Shown here piece after piece: positions 30,234 to 37,926 of a stretch of 42,055 bases of DNA. The stretch comes from Chloroflexota bacterium (GTDB lineage: Bacteria > Chloroflexota > Anaerolineae > Anaerolineales > Villigracilaceae), in contig JAJYLQ010000028.1 of NCBI GenBank assembly GCA_021787595.1, forward strand, positions 1 to 42,055. Direction: 5' to 3'. A program made the position numbers and the translations under genes. How positions within the stretch are numbered: position 1 is the stretch's first letter; every line of letters begins with the position of its first letter. The notes beneath the pieces are model-generated. The model was given only the letters and a program-made list of their open reading frames with translations. It was not told where the DNA came from and ran no database searches.

Positions 30234-31073
30234 ATGGATGAAGCTCCTGTGCCGCGTTGGGACTCCTGGCGAAACCGCGCAAAAAAGGTTGGGGCAATGA
30301 CAAAGACCGCGGCTCCGTTCGCCGCGGGAGTTTTGGCGGCTCTTGCCGCGATTCTGCTCTACAATATTTTATTTCCCGCGCCGCGCCCGTTGACCACACA
30401 GGATGTCAACAATACCGTGAATCAGGTTCTCGCATCAGCGACGCCTCCGCCCGCATTTTCAGAACGCGTATATCGAATCATCCAGCCGTCTCTGATCTTG
30501 ATTCAAACTCAATACGCCGGAGCGGGCAGCCAGCCGGATCACGGCCTCGGCAGCGGTGTCATCGTGGACGATGCGGGCGACATCCTGACGAGCCTGCACG
30601 TTGTCGCGAACGCGACCGAAGTCCGGGTGACGTTTGCGGATGGGACGCAATCAGCCGCGCAGGTGACGGTCAAACAGCCGCAGAATGATATCGCCGTCTT
30701 GCGCGCGGACCAGCCTCCGGCGCAGATCGTCCCGGCTGTGCTGGGGAATCCAAATGCGATGCGCATTGGTGACGAAGTGTATGCGGTTGGGAATCCGTTC
30801 GGTTTGTATGGCTCGATCAGCGCGGGCGTGATCTCTGCTTTCGACCGCAGTTTCCAGCCAACCGGCAGCGACGTCAAACTTCAAGGCTTGATTCAGATAG
30901 ATGCCGCGGTGAATCCTGGCAATTCGGGCGGCCCGCTTCTCAATCGCGACGGCCAGGTGATCGCCATCGTGACCGGGCTGGTCAACCCAACCGACCAGGA
31001 TGTTTTCATCGGCATCGGCTTTGCCACACCGATCACAGCCGCGGGCGGCGCGGCCGGCCTGCCGCCGGATTAG
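30234..31073 (+). CDS. HtrA/DegP-like serine protease without PDZ domain
   Basis: 279 residues from the ATG at 30234 (ribosome site GGTGAAAAG). A membrane anchor lies at ~27-47. The trypsin-like domain (~75-270) has all three catalytic residues: His122 in LTSLHVVANA, Asp152 in NDIAVLRAD and Ser231 in PGNSGGPLLNRDG. Oxyanion-side GSGVIVD and the GNPFGLYGSISAGVIS loop are normal. The protein stops right after the last protease strand (GIGFATPI), followed by a Gly/Ala tail, whereas HtrA-like proteins usually continue into one or two PDZ domains. It may be a shortened family member. It is flanked on both sides by family C palindromes. Confidence 0.87.
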   Translation: MDEAPVPRWDSWRNRAKKVGAMTKTAAPFAAGVLAALAAILLYNILFPAPRPLTTQDVNNTVNQVLASATPPPAFSERVYRIIQPSLILIQTQYAGAGSQPDHGLGSGVIVDDAGDILTSLHVVANATEVRVTFADGTQSAAQVTVKQPQNDIAVLRADQPPAQIVPAVLGNPNAMRIGDEVYAVGNPFGLYGSISAGVISAFDRSFQPTGSDVKLQGLIQIDAAVNPGNSGGPLLNRDGQVIAIVTGLVNPTDQDVFIGIGFATPITAAGGAAGLPPD

Positions 31074-31078
31074 TTTGA

Positions 31079-31239
31079 GAATCTCACTTTACGCAGCGAG
31101 CGGGGATCAATCTCGCCGAAACGAGCCGCTGCGTAACATCAGTGAGAATGTCACCCTGAGCGTGGCGAAGGGTCTCTCCCGTGACACGCGAGATTCTTCG
31201 CTTCGCTCACATCGTTCCGATGTCCTTCGGGAGAATGAC
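31079..31239. repeat. Short family C element followed by a family A element
   Basis: 31079-31147: ends TTACGCAGCGAGCGGGGAT and GAGCCGCTGCGTAACATCAG, a deleted version of 29974-30140. 31150-31239: opens GTCACCCTGAG and closes GAGAATGAC, with several inner hairpins. 31240-31306 holds only the leader of the MoxR gene (GGAGAG before the ATG). Confidence 0.65.
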
Positions 31240-31306
31240 ACTATGTAGGTGAATTGGAAGTTTCTGAATGCAATCGTTCAGCTAAAAAAGAATCAGGAGA
31301 GAGACA

Positions 31307-32323
31307 ATGGATCAGCATACGAATCCCGACGGCAGGAAGCCAATGGAACGCGTTCTGTATGAAGTCAAGAAGATCATCGTTGGGCAGGATCACCTGCTCG
31401 AGCAGATGATCGTGGCTTTGCTGGCGCGCGGGCATATTTTGGTCGAAGGCGTGCCGGGTCTTGCCAAGACGATGGCGATCAAAACGTTGGCGGAGGCGAT
31501 TGGCGGCGAGTTCAAACGCATCCAGTTCACGCCCGATCTGGTCCCCGCGGATTTGATCGGCACGCGCATCTACAATCAAAAGACCGGCGAGTTCAACACA
31601 TCGCTCGGCCCGGTCTTTACGAATTTATTGCTCGCGGATGAAATCAACCGCGCACCGGCAAAAGTCCAAAGTGCGCTGCTCGAAGTGATGCAGGAACATC
31701 AGGTCACGATTGGACGCGAGACGTTCAAGGTGCCGAATCCATTTCTCGTGCTTGCGACTCAAAATCCAATCGAGACCGAAGGGACGTACGCATTGCCAGA
31801 AGCGCAGGTGGATCGCTTCATGCTGAAAGTCCTTGTGGGCTATCCCGATAAAACCGAAGAGTTCGTCATCGTCGAACGAATGACTAGCGCCTTGCAGGCT
31901 GTTCAAAAAGTTATAACGACTGATCAATTGCTTGGCCTGCAAGTGGAAGCTGACAAAGTTTTCGTTGACCCGGCGCTCATCGAATATGCCGTTCAACTTG
32001 TCACCGCGACGCGCAATCCGCAGGATTATGGCTTGAAGGAATTGCAGCGTTACATTCTATTCGGCGCAAGCCCGCGCGCTTCGATCAATTTGATTCTCAC
32101 CGGGCGCGCGCTGGCCTTCGTGCGCGGACGCGATTACCTGCTGCCGCAAGACGTTCTCGACATGGCGCTGGATGTGATGCGTCATCGTCTCGTGCTTTCG
32201 TATGAAGCGCTTTCCGATAACGTGACCAGCGACGATATTCTGAAAAAGATTTTCGACCGCATCCCGATTCCCGTGGTGCCTTTGCATGAGCACACCGACC
32301 GCTACGCAGGCAGCAACGCCTGA
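31307..32323 (+). CDS. MoxR-family AAA+ ATPase
   Basis: 338 residues. Walker A GVPGLAKT (48-55), Walker B LLADEINRAPAKVQSALLEVM, sensor-1 FLVLATQNPIETEGTYALPEAQVDRFML and a C-terminal helical lid typical of MoxR (AAA_3 plus AAA_lid_2). MoxR ATPases act as chaperones for proteins with VWA domains. It is the first gene of a compact operon with DUF58 and two VWA genes, matching the known moxR-DUF58-batA arrangement. It overlaps the next gene by 38 bases. Confidence 0.93.
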   Translation: MDQHTNPDGRKPMERVLYEVKKIIVGQDHLLEQMIVALLARGHILVEGVPGLAKTMAIKTLAEAIGGEFKRIQFTPDLVPADLIGTRIYNQKTGEFNTSLGPVFTNLLLADEINRAPAKVQSALLEVMQEHQVTIGRETFKVPNPFLVLATQNPIETEGTYALPEAQVDRFMLKVLVGYPDKTEEFVIVERMTSALQAVQKVITTDQLLGLQVEADKVFVDPALIEYAVQLVTATRNPQDYGLKELQRYILFGASPRASINLILTGRALAFVRGRDYLLPQDVLDMALDVMRHRLVLSYEALSDNVTSDDILKKIFDRIPIPVVPLHEHTDRYAGSNA

Positions 32324-33215
32324 ACGAATCTTGCAGCGCCTCGACTGGCAGGTGATCCGCCGCCTCGATGGTTTGCTTCAGGGCGACTATCGCACGCTGT
32401 TCTATGGCTATGGCGTGGACTTTGCCGATTTGCGCGAATACCAGCCGGAAGATGACGTCCGTTACATTGACTGGAACGTGACGGCGCGCATGAACACGCC
32501 GTATGTCCGGCAATACGTCGAAGACCGCGAGATCACCGCGTGGTTTCTGCTCGATCTCAGTCCATCCGTTGACTTTGGAACCGTGAACAGTTTGAAGCGC
32601 ACGGTGCTGATTGATTTCGTCACGACGCTGGCGCGGCTGTTGACGCGTCACGGCAACCGCGTCGGCGCGATGTTTTATGACAGCCAGCTCGAGCGGACCA
32701 TTCCCGCACGCGGCGGCCGGGACCAGGTGTTGATTCTGATCAATCAGTTGATCAAGCAGCCGCAGCTGCCGCGCGCTCCCTTCACCAATCTGACGCCTTT
32801 GCTCGAAGCCGGGTTGAATGCGATCAAACGGCGTTCGCTGGTTTTCGTCATCTCTGATTTCATCAGCGAGCCTGGCTGGGAGAAGCCATTGCGATGGATG
32901 AACCAGCGGCATGAAGTTCTCGCGATTCGGTTGTCCGATCCGCGTGAAACTGAATTGCCGGACATCGGCCCGATCCTCATGGAAGATGCGGAGACCGGCG
33001 AGCAGCTTTACGTGGATACGCACGACAAAAGATTCCGTCAGCGATTTGCAGCAGCGGGCAGACAACGTGAAGCCAATTTGAGCGAAGCCTTCCAGCGCGC
33101 CGGCGTGGATGTATTGCCGCTTTCCACGCAGGATGATTTGGTGCGCGCGATCGTCCGCTTTGTTGCGCTGCGAAAAGCCTGCACTGAGCGAAGCCGAAGT
33201 GAGCGCCGGAAGTGA
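32286..33215 (+). CDS. DUF58-domain protein of the MoxR/Bat cluster
   Basis: 309 residues. The DUF58 core is clear: GDYRTLFYGYGVDFADLREYQPEDDVRYIDWNVTARMNTPYVRQY, followed by a VWA-like segment with AWFLLDLSPSVDFG and SLVFVISDFI. It has no membrane segment. It is usually coupled to MoxR in assembly or stress functions of the envelope. The gene starts inside the moxR 3' end. The last ~12 residues (CTERSRSERRK) are encoded by a repeat-like sequence (CACTGAGCGAAGCCGAAGTG), so the C-terminus looks extended by repeat insertion. The stop overlaps the next start by 4 bases. Confidence 0.88.
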   Translation: MSTPTATQAATPERILQRLDWQVIRRLDGLLQGDYRTLFYGYGVDFADLREYQPEDDVRYIDWNVTARMNTPYVRQYVEDREITAWFLLDLSPSVDFGTVNSLKRTVLIDFVTTLARLLTRHGNRVGAMFYDSQLERTIPARGGRDQVLILINQLIKQPQLPRAPFTNLTPLLEAGLNAIKRRSLVFVISDFISEPGWEKPLRWMNQRHEVLAIRLSDPRETELPDIGPILMEDAETGEQLYVDTHDKRFRQRFAAAGRQREANLSEAFQRAGVDVLPLSTQDDLVRAIVRFVALRKACTERSRSERRK

Positions 33216-34210
33216 TTATGACGTTTATCTGGCCCTCCATGCTTTGGTTGCTACTGCTGATTCCGCCTGGCGTTCTTGCATATCTTCAGATTCAAAAGCG
33301 GCGAAAGAAGCTCATCGAAAAGTTCAGCAGCCTGGGATTATCACAACAGACCGAGCCGCGCAAACATGTGCCGCCCGCGATCTTTTTGTTTTCGCTTGCC
33401 GTGCTGATTTTTGCGTTGGCGCGGCCGCAGGCAGTGGTCAGCCTGCCAAAACAGGAAGGCACGATCATCCTGGCATTCGACGTGTCGGGCAGTATGGCCG
33501 CGGATGATCTCAAGCCGACGCGCCTCGACGCGGCCAGGGCTGCCGCGCAGGATTTTATTAAACGGCAGCCGCCCTACGTCCAGATCGGAGTCGTGGCGTT
33601 CAGTGATTCCGGATTTTCGGTCCAGCTTCCGACGAATGACCAGGGCGCGATCCTGGCCGCCATCCATCGCCTGACGCCCCAGCGCGGCACGGCCATCGCG
33701 AATGGCATTCTTGTTTCATTGAAGGCGATCCATCCAGTTACATCGCCGCCGTCCGAGTCATACACCATTTTGACTCCCGTCCCCGCGCCAACGCCGACGC
33801 CGGTTCCGGCCGGAACGTACACGAACGCCGCGATCGTGTTGTTGACCGATGGCGAGAATAATGAAAATCCTGACCCGCTCGCAGCCGCGCAACAAGCTGC
33901 AGATCGCGGCGTGCGGATTTATACCGTTGGCATTGGCAGCGTGACCGGGACGAATGTTCACATCAACGGCTTTACTTTGCACACGCAGCTTTATGAAGAT
34001 CCGCTGAAACAAATTTCGCAGATCACAGGCGGAACCTATTACAACGCCCAAAGCACGGAAGAGCTGATCAAGATTTACGACAATCTCAACACGCAGCTAT
34101 CCATCAAACCGGAAAAGACAGAACTTACTTCCATCTTTGCAGGTGCCGGCATGCTTGTTTTGCTGGTCGGTGGTTTGTTCTCGCTTTTATGGTTTGGAAG
34201 ACTGCCGTGA
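33212..34210 (+). CDS. BatA-like membrane protein with VWA domain
   Basis: 332 residues. Two N-terminal membrane helices (~4-22 and ~52-70), a VWA domain (~87-290) with a complete MIDAS: DVSGS in LAFDVSGSMAADD, Thr in QRGTAIANGI and Asp in LLTDGENNENPDP, then a C-terminal membrane helix (~308-328, GAGMLVLLVGGLFSLLW). A Pro/Thr-rich insertion (PVPAPTPTPVPAGTY, ~187-205) sits within the domain. It fits BatA of the Bat (aerotolerance-type) clusters, where VWA proteins are MoxR clients. The start overlaps the DUF58 stop (ATGA-like coupling). Confidence 0.9.
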   Translation: MIMTFIWPSMLWLLLLIPPGVLAYLQIQKRRKKLIEKFSSLGLSQQTEPRKHVPPAIFLFSLAVLIFALARPQAVVSLPKQEGTIILAFDVSGSMAADDLKPTRLDAARAAAQDFIKRQPPYVQIGVVAFSDSGFSVQLPTNDQGAILAAIHRLTPQRGTAIANGILVSLKAIHPVTSPPSESYTILTPVPAPTPTPVPAGTYTNAAIVLLTDGENNENPDPLAAAQQAADRGVRIYTVGIGSVTGTNVHINGFTLHTQLYEDPLKQISQITGGTYYNAQSTEELIKIYDNLNTQLSIKPEKTELTSIFAGAGMLVLLVGGLFSLLWFGRLP

Positions 34211-34336
34211 TATTTCCAAGCTGTGCGCCGCACCATATTTATTGGGATGGTTCTCGACGGAATCCTGGCTCGCTAAACTGGTTCCTGCCAATCTATTTGG
34301 TGCGACGCACATCGGTTAAAAAGTTTAGAGGCTGAA

Positions 34337-35425
34337 ATGACATTCCTTTGGCCCGGCTTCCTTTTCCTTTTGCTGCTGATTCCCGTGTTGATCGCCGCCT
34401 ATATTTTGATCCTTCGACGACGGCGGCGATCCGGGATTCGATTCTCGAGCCTGGCTTTGGTGCGTGATGCGATTCCAAAGCAATCGCTTTGGAGGCGGCA
34501 TTTGCCGTTCGCTTTATTTTTGCTTGCGCTCGCAGGATTGATCGCGGCGCTGGCGCGGCCGGTTGCGATCATCAGCGTTCCCGTTGATCAGACCACGATC
34601 GTCCTCACCATTGATGTTTCGCGCAGCATGTGTTCGACGGATGTTAAGCCGACGCGGCTGCAGGCAGCGGAAGCCGCTGCACTTTCATTTGTTCAGAGAC
34701 AGAAGGGCGGTACGCAAATTGGACTGGTGGCGTTCTCCACGTTTGCGGAGCTGATCCAGCCGCCGACAACGGATCAGGAAATGCTGCAGACCGCGATCGA
34801 AAGCCTGACGGTGGGGAGCAGGACGGCCATCGGCAGCGCCATTCTCAAGGCCATTGATGCAATTGCGGAGATGGACAAGAATGTCCCGGCCAGCGTAGAT
34901 CCGGCGACAGGGGTCGAGCCGACGCCGGTGCCTAAGGGCGCGTATGTGCCGGACATTATCATCCTGCTTACCGACGGCGCAAGCAACACCGGGCCTCTTC
35001 CGACAGATGCGGCGCAGCAAGCGGTTGATCGCGGCATCCGGATTTACACAATTGGCTTTGGAACGCCGAATGGGTCGGAATTTGCAAGCTGTCAGAGCAG
35101 CGATCCATTCGGTGGATTCGGGGGCTTTGGCGGCAGGCAGCCCGGCGTCGCGCCGCCGTTTGGGTTCAACGGATTTGGCAGCGGCTTCGGCGGATTCCGT
35201 CGAGGCATTGACGAAGCGACGCTAAAGCAAATCGCGTCCATGACGGGCGGGCAGTATTATTCGGCGTCCAGCGCGGGCGAACTTCAAAATGTTTTTCGAA
35301 GCCTGCCAACGTATCTGATCGCTAGGCATGAGACCACGGAGATCAGTGTATTTTTTACGGCGATCGGTGCCGCTCTTGTGCTGCTCGCCATGTGGCTCGC
35401 GCTGCGCTGGCATCCGCTTTCCTGA
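34337..35425 (+). CDS. Second BatA/BatB-like VWA membrane protein
   Basis: 362 residues, with the same layout as the preceding protein: two N-terminal helices, VWA domain with MIDAS DVSRS (TIDVSRSMCSTD), Thr in GSRTAIGSAI and Asp in LLTDGASNTG, and a C-terminal helix (ISVFFTAIGAALVLLAMWLAL). A Gly/Phe-rich loop (FGGFGGFGGRQPGVAPPFG and more, ~255-293) is inserted in the late VWA domain, and two Cys occur at unusual places (MCSTD, ASCQSS). It is probably a duplicated partner of the first VWA protein. A 126-bp gap separates them; no terminator is seen there. Confidence 0.9.
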   Translation: MTFLWPGFLFLLLLIPVLIAAYILILRRRRRSGIRFSSLALVRDAIPKQSLWRRHLPFALFLLALAGLIAALARPVAIISVPVDQTTIVLTIDVSRSMCSTDVKPTRLQAAEAAALSFVQRQKGGTQIGLVAFSTFAELIQPPTTDQEMLQTAIESLTVGSRTAIGSAILKAIDAIAEMDKNVPASVDPATGVEPTPVPKGAYVPDIIILLTDGASNTGPLPTDAAQQAVDRGIRIYTIGFGTPNGSEFASCQSSDPFGGFGGFGGRQPGVAPPFGFNGFGSGFGGFRRGIDEATLKQIASMTGGQYYSASSAGELQNVFRSLPTYLIARHETTEISVFFTAIGAALVLLAMWLALRWHPLS

Positions 35426-35489
35426 CGACAGAGATGGTTTTACGATCCCTGAGAAAGTGTTTTTGAAATTCATGAATAGACTCAGGCAT

Positions 35490-35607
35490 GTCATTCTGAG
35501 TGGCGCTTGGCGCCACGAAGAATCTTGCTTTTTCAGCTGGTTTTCCATTTAAAACTCTGAGATTCTTCGTAGTGCCCCGCGTGTGCGGGAGCGCCACTCG
35601 GAATGAC
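35490..35607. repeat. Dispersed palindrome, family A
   Basis: It opens GTCATTCTGAGTGGCGC and closes GCGCCACTCGGAATGAC, with inner GAAGAATCT / AGATTCTTC arms, a long near-complete hairpin. It lies between the VWA operon and the left inverted repeat of the transporter cassette. Confidence 0.8.
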
Positions 35608-35632
35608 AAATTGAAACAATGATTTTGATTTT

Positions 35633-35765
35633 TAGGCTCTCCCGCTTTTAACGGGAAAGCCAAATCCTCAGCCACGAATTTTTTGGAGACATTCGCGACA
35701 ATTCGTGGAATTCGTGGCAAAGAGCTGTTAAGTTTATTGCTCGTCCCGCTGGAAAAGGTAGAGCC
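35633..35765 (+). repeat. Left long inverted repeat of the GntR/ABC cassette
   Basis: 133 bp beginning TAGGCTCTCCCGCTTTTAAC and ending GGTAGAGCC. Its reverse complement recurs at 41780-41930 with two mismatches and an 18-bp insertion. It encodes in one frame METFATIRGIRGKELLSLLL, present in both copies. It contains the AATTCGTGG motif. Its outer and inner ends (GGCTCT / AGAGCC) are themselves complementary. Confidence 0.85.
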
Positions 35766-35881
35766 GATTTTTAAAACACTCTCTGGGGCGGCAGATCAAC
35801 AATATCTATACAAATTTCGATGGCCCGCTCGAGGTTTTTCTGTCATATCGTTTGTTGTGACAAATGACACGTGACCTGGCA

Positions 35882-35937
35882 TTGCAAAGTTTGTTATAGT
35901 AGCCATAATAGTCATCAGAGGTCTGACCTCTGATGAC
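35882..35937 (+). promoter_or_regulatory. Promoter and 27-bp perfect operator palindrome of the GntR gene
   Basis: A possible -35 TTGCAA (35882-35887) and -10 CATAAT (35904-35909) are 16 nt apart. Directly downstream, 35911-35937 is a perfect palindrome with 13-base arms GTCATCAGAGGTC and GACCTCTGATGAC around one T. The centre AGGTCTGACCT resembles FadR/GntR-type operator cores. Its position over the transcription start fits autorepression by the adjacent GntR protein. Confidence 0.7.
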
Positions 35938-35953
35938 AGGTTGCGAAGCCCAC

Positions 35954-36709
35954 ATGACTCCCGGGTTGCGAAGGATCAAAACGACTCACGCGTCCCTTCA
36001 TCATCAGGCACAGTTCTATCTGCGCGATCTGATTCGGAACGGCGTGTACCAGCCCGGACAGCGACTGCCGCCCGAGGGGGTCTTTGCAGAACAGCTGGGG
36101 ATCTCGCGTCCCACTTTACGTGAAGCGCTTTATAAGTTGGAAATGGAGGGGCTGATCGTTCGCAAACACGGCGTGGGGACGTACGTTTCGCCGTCTTCCG
36201 CGAATCCGCTCGACAGCGGTTTGGAAGTGCTCGAGAGCATCGAACACATCGCCGGCCGCATGGGGCTGAAAACAGAAATGGGGGATTCGAAGATCGAAGA
36301 ACGGATGGCAACACCCGCCGAAGCCGCCGCATTGGAATGCAATCCGAATGAAAAGGTTTTGTCCGCCGTTCGCATCATTCTCGTGGACGCCAAGCCGGTT
36401 GCCCATCTTTCAGATGTGTTGCCAATCCGATTCATGCGAAAGCAGGAGCTTGGCCCGAGGTTTCGCGGCTCCGTTCTCGACATCCTGTTGAAACGCGGCC
36501 AGCCCGGCCTGTCTTTTTCGTTTACCCGATTGGCTGCCATCGCCGCTGACAACGAACTGGCGCGCCAGCTCGAAATCCCGCACAAGACTCCATTGTTGAA
36601 GATGGAGGCAAAATTGTTCGCCCTGGATAATTCGGTGGTGGATTATTCGGTCAGTAAATTTGTTTCGGATTTTTTTGATTTCCATGTAATCCGGCGTATT
36701 GGTAAATAA
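35954..36709 (+). CDS. GntR-family (HutC/UTRA type) transcriptional regulator
   Basis: 251 residues from 35954. The N-terminal winged helix (~15-75) has YQPGQRLPPEGVFAEQLGISRPTLREALYKLEMEGLIVRKHGVGTYV. The C-terminal ~150 residues form a UTRA-like ligand domain (LSAVRIILVDAKPVAHLSDVLP, ALDNSVVDYSVSKFVSDFFDFHVIR). An ATG at 35933 lies inside the operator palindrome, so I prefer 35954, though 35933 cannot be excluded. It is directly upstream of a BMP-type ABC importer and probably controls it in response to a nucleoside or a related ligand. Confidence 0.9.
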   Translation: MTPGLRRIKTTHASLHHQAQFYLRDLIRNGVYQPGQRLPPEGVFAEQLGISRPTLREALYKLEMEGLIVRKHGVGTYVSPSSANPLDSGLEVLESIEHIAGRMGLKTEMGDSKIEERMATPAEAAALECNPNEKVLSAVRIILVDAKPVAHLSDVLPIRFMRKQELGPRFRGSVLDILLKRGQPGLSFSFTRLAAIAADNELARQLEIPHKTPLLKMEAKLFALDNSVVDYSVSKFVSDFFDFHVIRRIGK

Positions 36710-36737
36710 CGCCCTGAAACACGGCGCTCATGCCGGC

Positions 36738-36743
36738 TATAAT
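36738..36743 (+). promoter_or_regulatory. Probable -10 element of the ABC importer operon
   Basis: TATAAT at 36738-36743, within GGCTATAATAAG, lies ~55 nt before the first permease start. The -35 region (around CTGAAAC) is weak, consistent with an activated or regulated promoter. The 27-bp palindrome is not repeated here. Confidence 0.45.
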
Positions 36744-36795
36744 AAGTCAATTTTACGATTGAGCCACATTTCAGTTCTGCATCGGAGAAGAATTT

Positions 36796-37926
36796 ATGCA
36801 AGCCAAGAAAGCAGCCAGCAAACCGCCTTCTCTTCGCCGCCCAATATTTGATTGGAGCAATATTGTGTTGCACTTCCTGCTGCCTTTGGCGGGGGTCCTG
36901 GCTGCCCTTTTGATCGGCGCCGTCATGCTGATCATCCTGCGGGCTGATCCGGTTGCCGCATATGCGGCAATGGTCAACGGCGCGGTGGGCAGCGTTTCGG
37001 GAATCACACAATCCCTGGTGAAGGCGACTCCCTTACTGCTGGTTGGCCTGGGGATTTGTATTGCATTCCGCGCCAACGTCATCAACATCGGTGGCGAAGG
37101 GCAGATCATTCTGGGCGCCATTGTGGCTACCTGGTTTCCTCTGACTTTCAGCGCCTGGCCCGGCTGGTTGTTGATCCCGGTTACTCTGATCCTCGGTTTT
37201 TTGGCCGGGGCCGCCTGGGGTTTTGTTCCTGGCATTCTAAAGGCGCGCCTGCGCGTCAATGAAATTTTGAGCACGATCATGATGAATTCGATCGCGCAGC
37301 AATTCATGTACCTGCTCATTCGCGGACCGTTGATGGATCCCGCTGGAATTGCTGCGGGCACGTTTCTGGCTCAATCCGCGCGGATCCCGGAACAGGCTAC
37401 GCTGCCTCGCCTGATCCCTCAAACGCTGCTGCACGCGGGAGCGATCCTGGCGCTGGCGCTGGCGGTTTTGGTCTATTTCTTTCTGTGGCGCACCACCATT
37501 GGTTATCGTATTCGAGCAGTGGGTTTGAACCCGGATGCCTCTCGTTATGCCGGGATTAACGTTCCGTTTTATCAGGCCCTTTCGATGACGCTGGCAGGAG
37601 GCTTTGCCGGCCTGGCAGGCGCGATTGAAATCATGGGTGTGCAGCATCGTTTATTGGACGGCATCACCAGCGGTTATGGCTTTACCGGGATCGTGGCGGC
37701 TTTGCTGGGCAGCCTGCATCCATTGGGTTTGATCCCTGCCTCCATCCTGTTTGGGGGGCTGTTGGTGGGCGCGAATGAAATGCAGCGCGCTGTGCAGGTG
37801 CCATCCTCTTTAATTAATGCCATTCTTGGTTTGATCGTGCTTTTTGTATCCGGGTCAGCGCTCTGGTCGCGGCGCTGGGAAGCTCGACGCAGGCTGGGCG
37901 TGCAAAGCGGAGAGGAGAAGTCATGA
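36796..37926 (+). CDS. ABC importer permease, BMP/nucleoside type (first subunit)
   Basis: 376 residues, ten or so membrane helices, of the branched-chain/ribose permease superfamily (BPD_transp_2). Diagnostic pieces: NIGGEGQIILGAI, RVNEILSTIMMNSIAQQF, GLNPDASRYAGINV and TSGYGFTGIVAALLGSLHPLGLIPASILFGGL, typical of the NupB/YufP-like subunit of simple-nucleoside importers. The inner-membrane channel pairs with the subunit encoded next; stops and starts overlap by 4 bases. A short basic N-terminus rich in Lys precedes the first helix. Confidence 0.92.
   Translation: MQAKKAASKPPSLRRPIFDWSNIVLHFLLPLAGVLAALLIGAVMLIILRADPVAAYAAMVNGAVGSVSGITQSLVKATPLLLVGLGICIAFRANVINIGGEGQIILGAIVATWFPLTFSAWPGWLLIPVTLILGFLAGAAWGFVPGILKARLRVNEILSTIMMNSIAQQFMYLLIRGPLMDPAGIAAGTFLAQSARIPEQATLPRLIPQTLLHAGAILALALAVLVYFFLWRTTIGYRIRAVGLNPDASRYAGINVPFYQALSMTLAGGFAGLAGAIEIMGVQHRLLDGITSGYGFTGIVAALLGSLHPLGLIPASILFGGLLVGANEMQRAVQVPSSLINAILGLIVLFVSGSALWSRRWEARRRLGVQSGEEKS

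Noticed and set aside
32097-33065. Long minus-strand open frame (322 codons) opposite the DUF58 gene
   Set aside because: Arg/His/Gln-rich composition typical of antisense shadows in GC-rich DNA. The plus strand encodes clear DUF58 motifs.
35683-35874. Reading frame METFATIRGIRGKELLSLLL in the long inverted repeat, present twice
   Set aside because: It lies wholly in repeat DNA rich in AATTCGTGG motifs, has no ribosome site and differs after the repeat ends. Probably not a gene.
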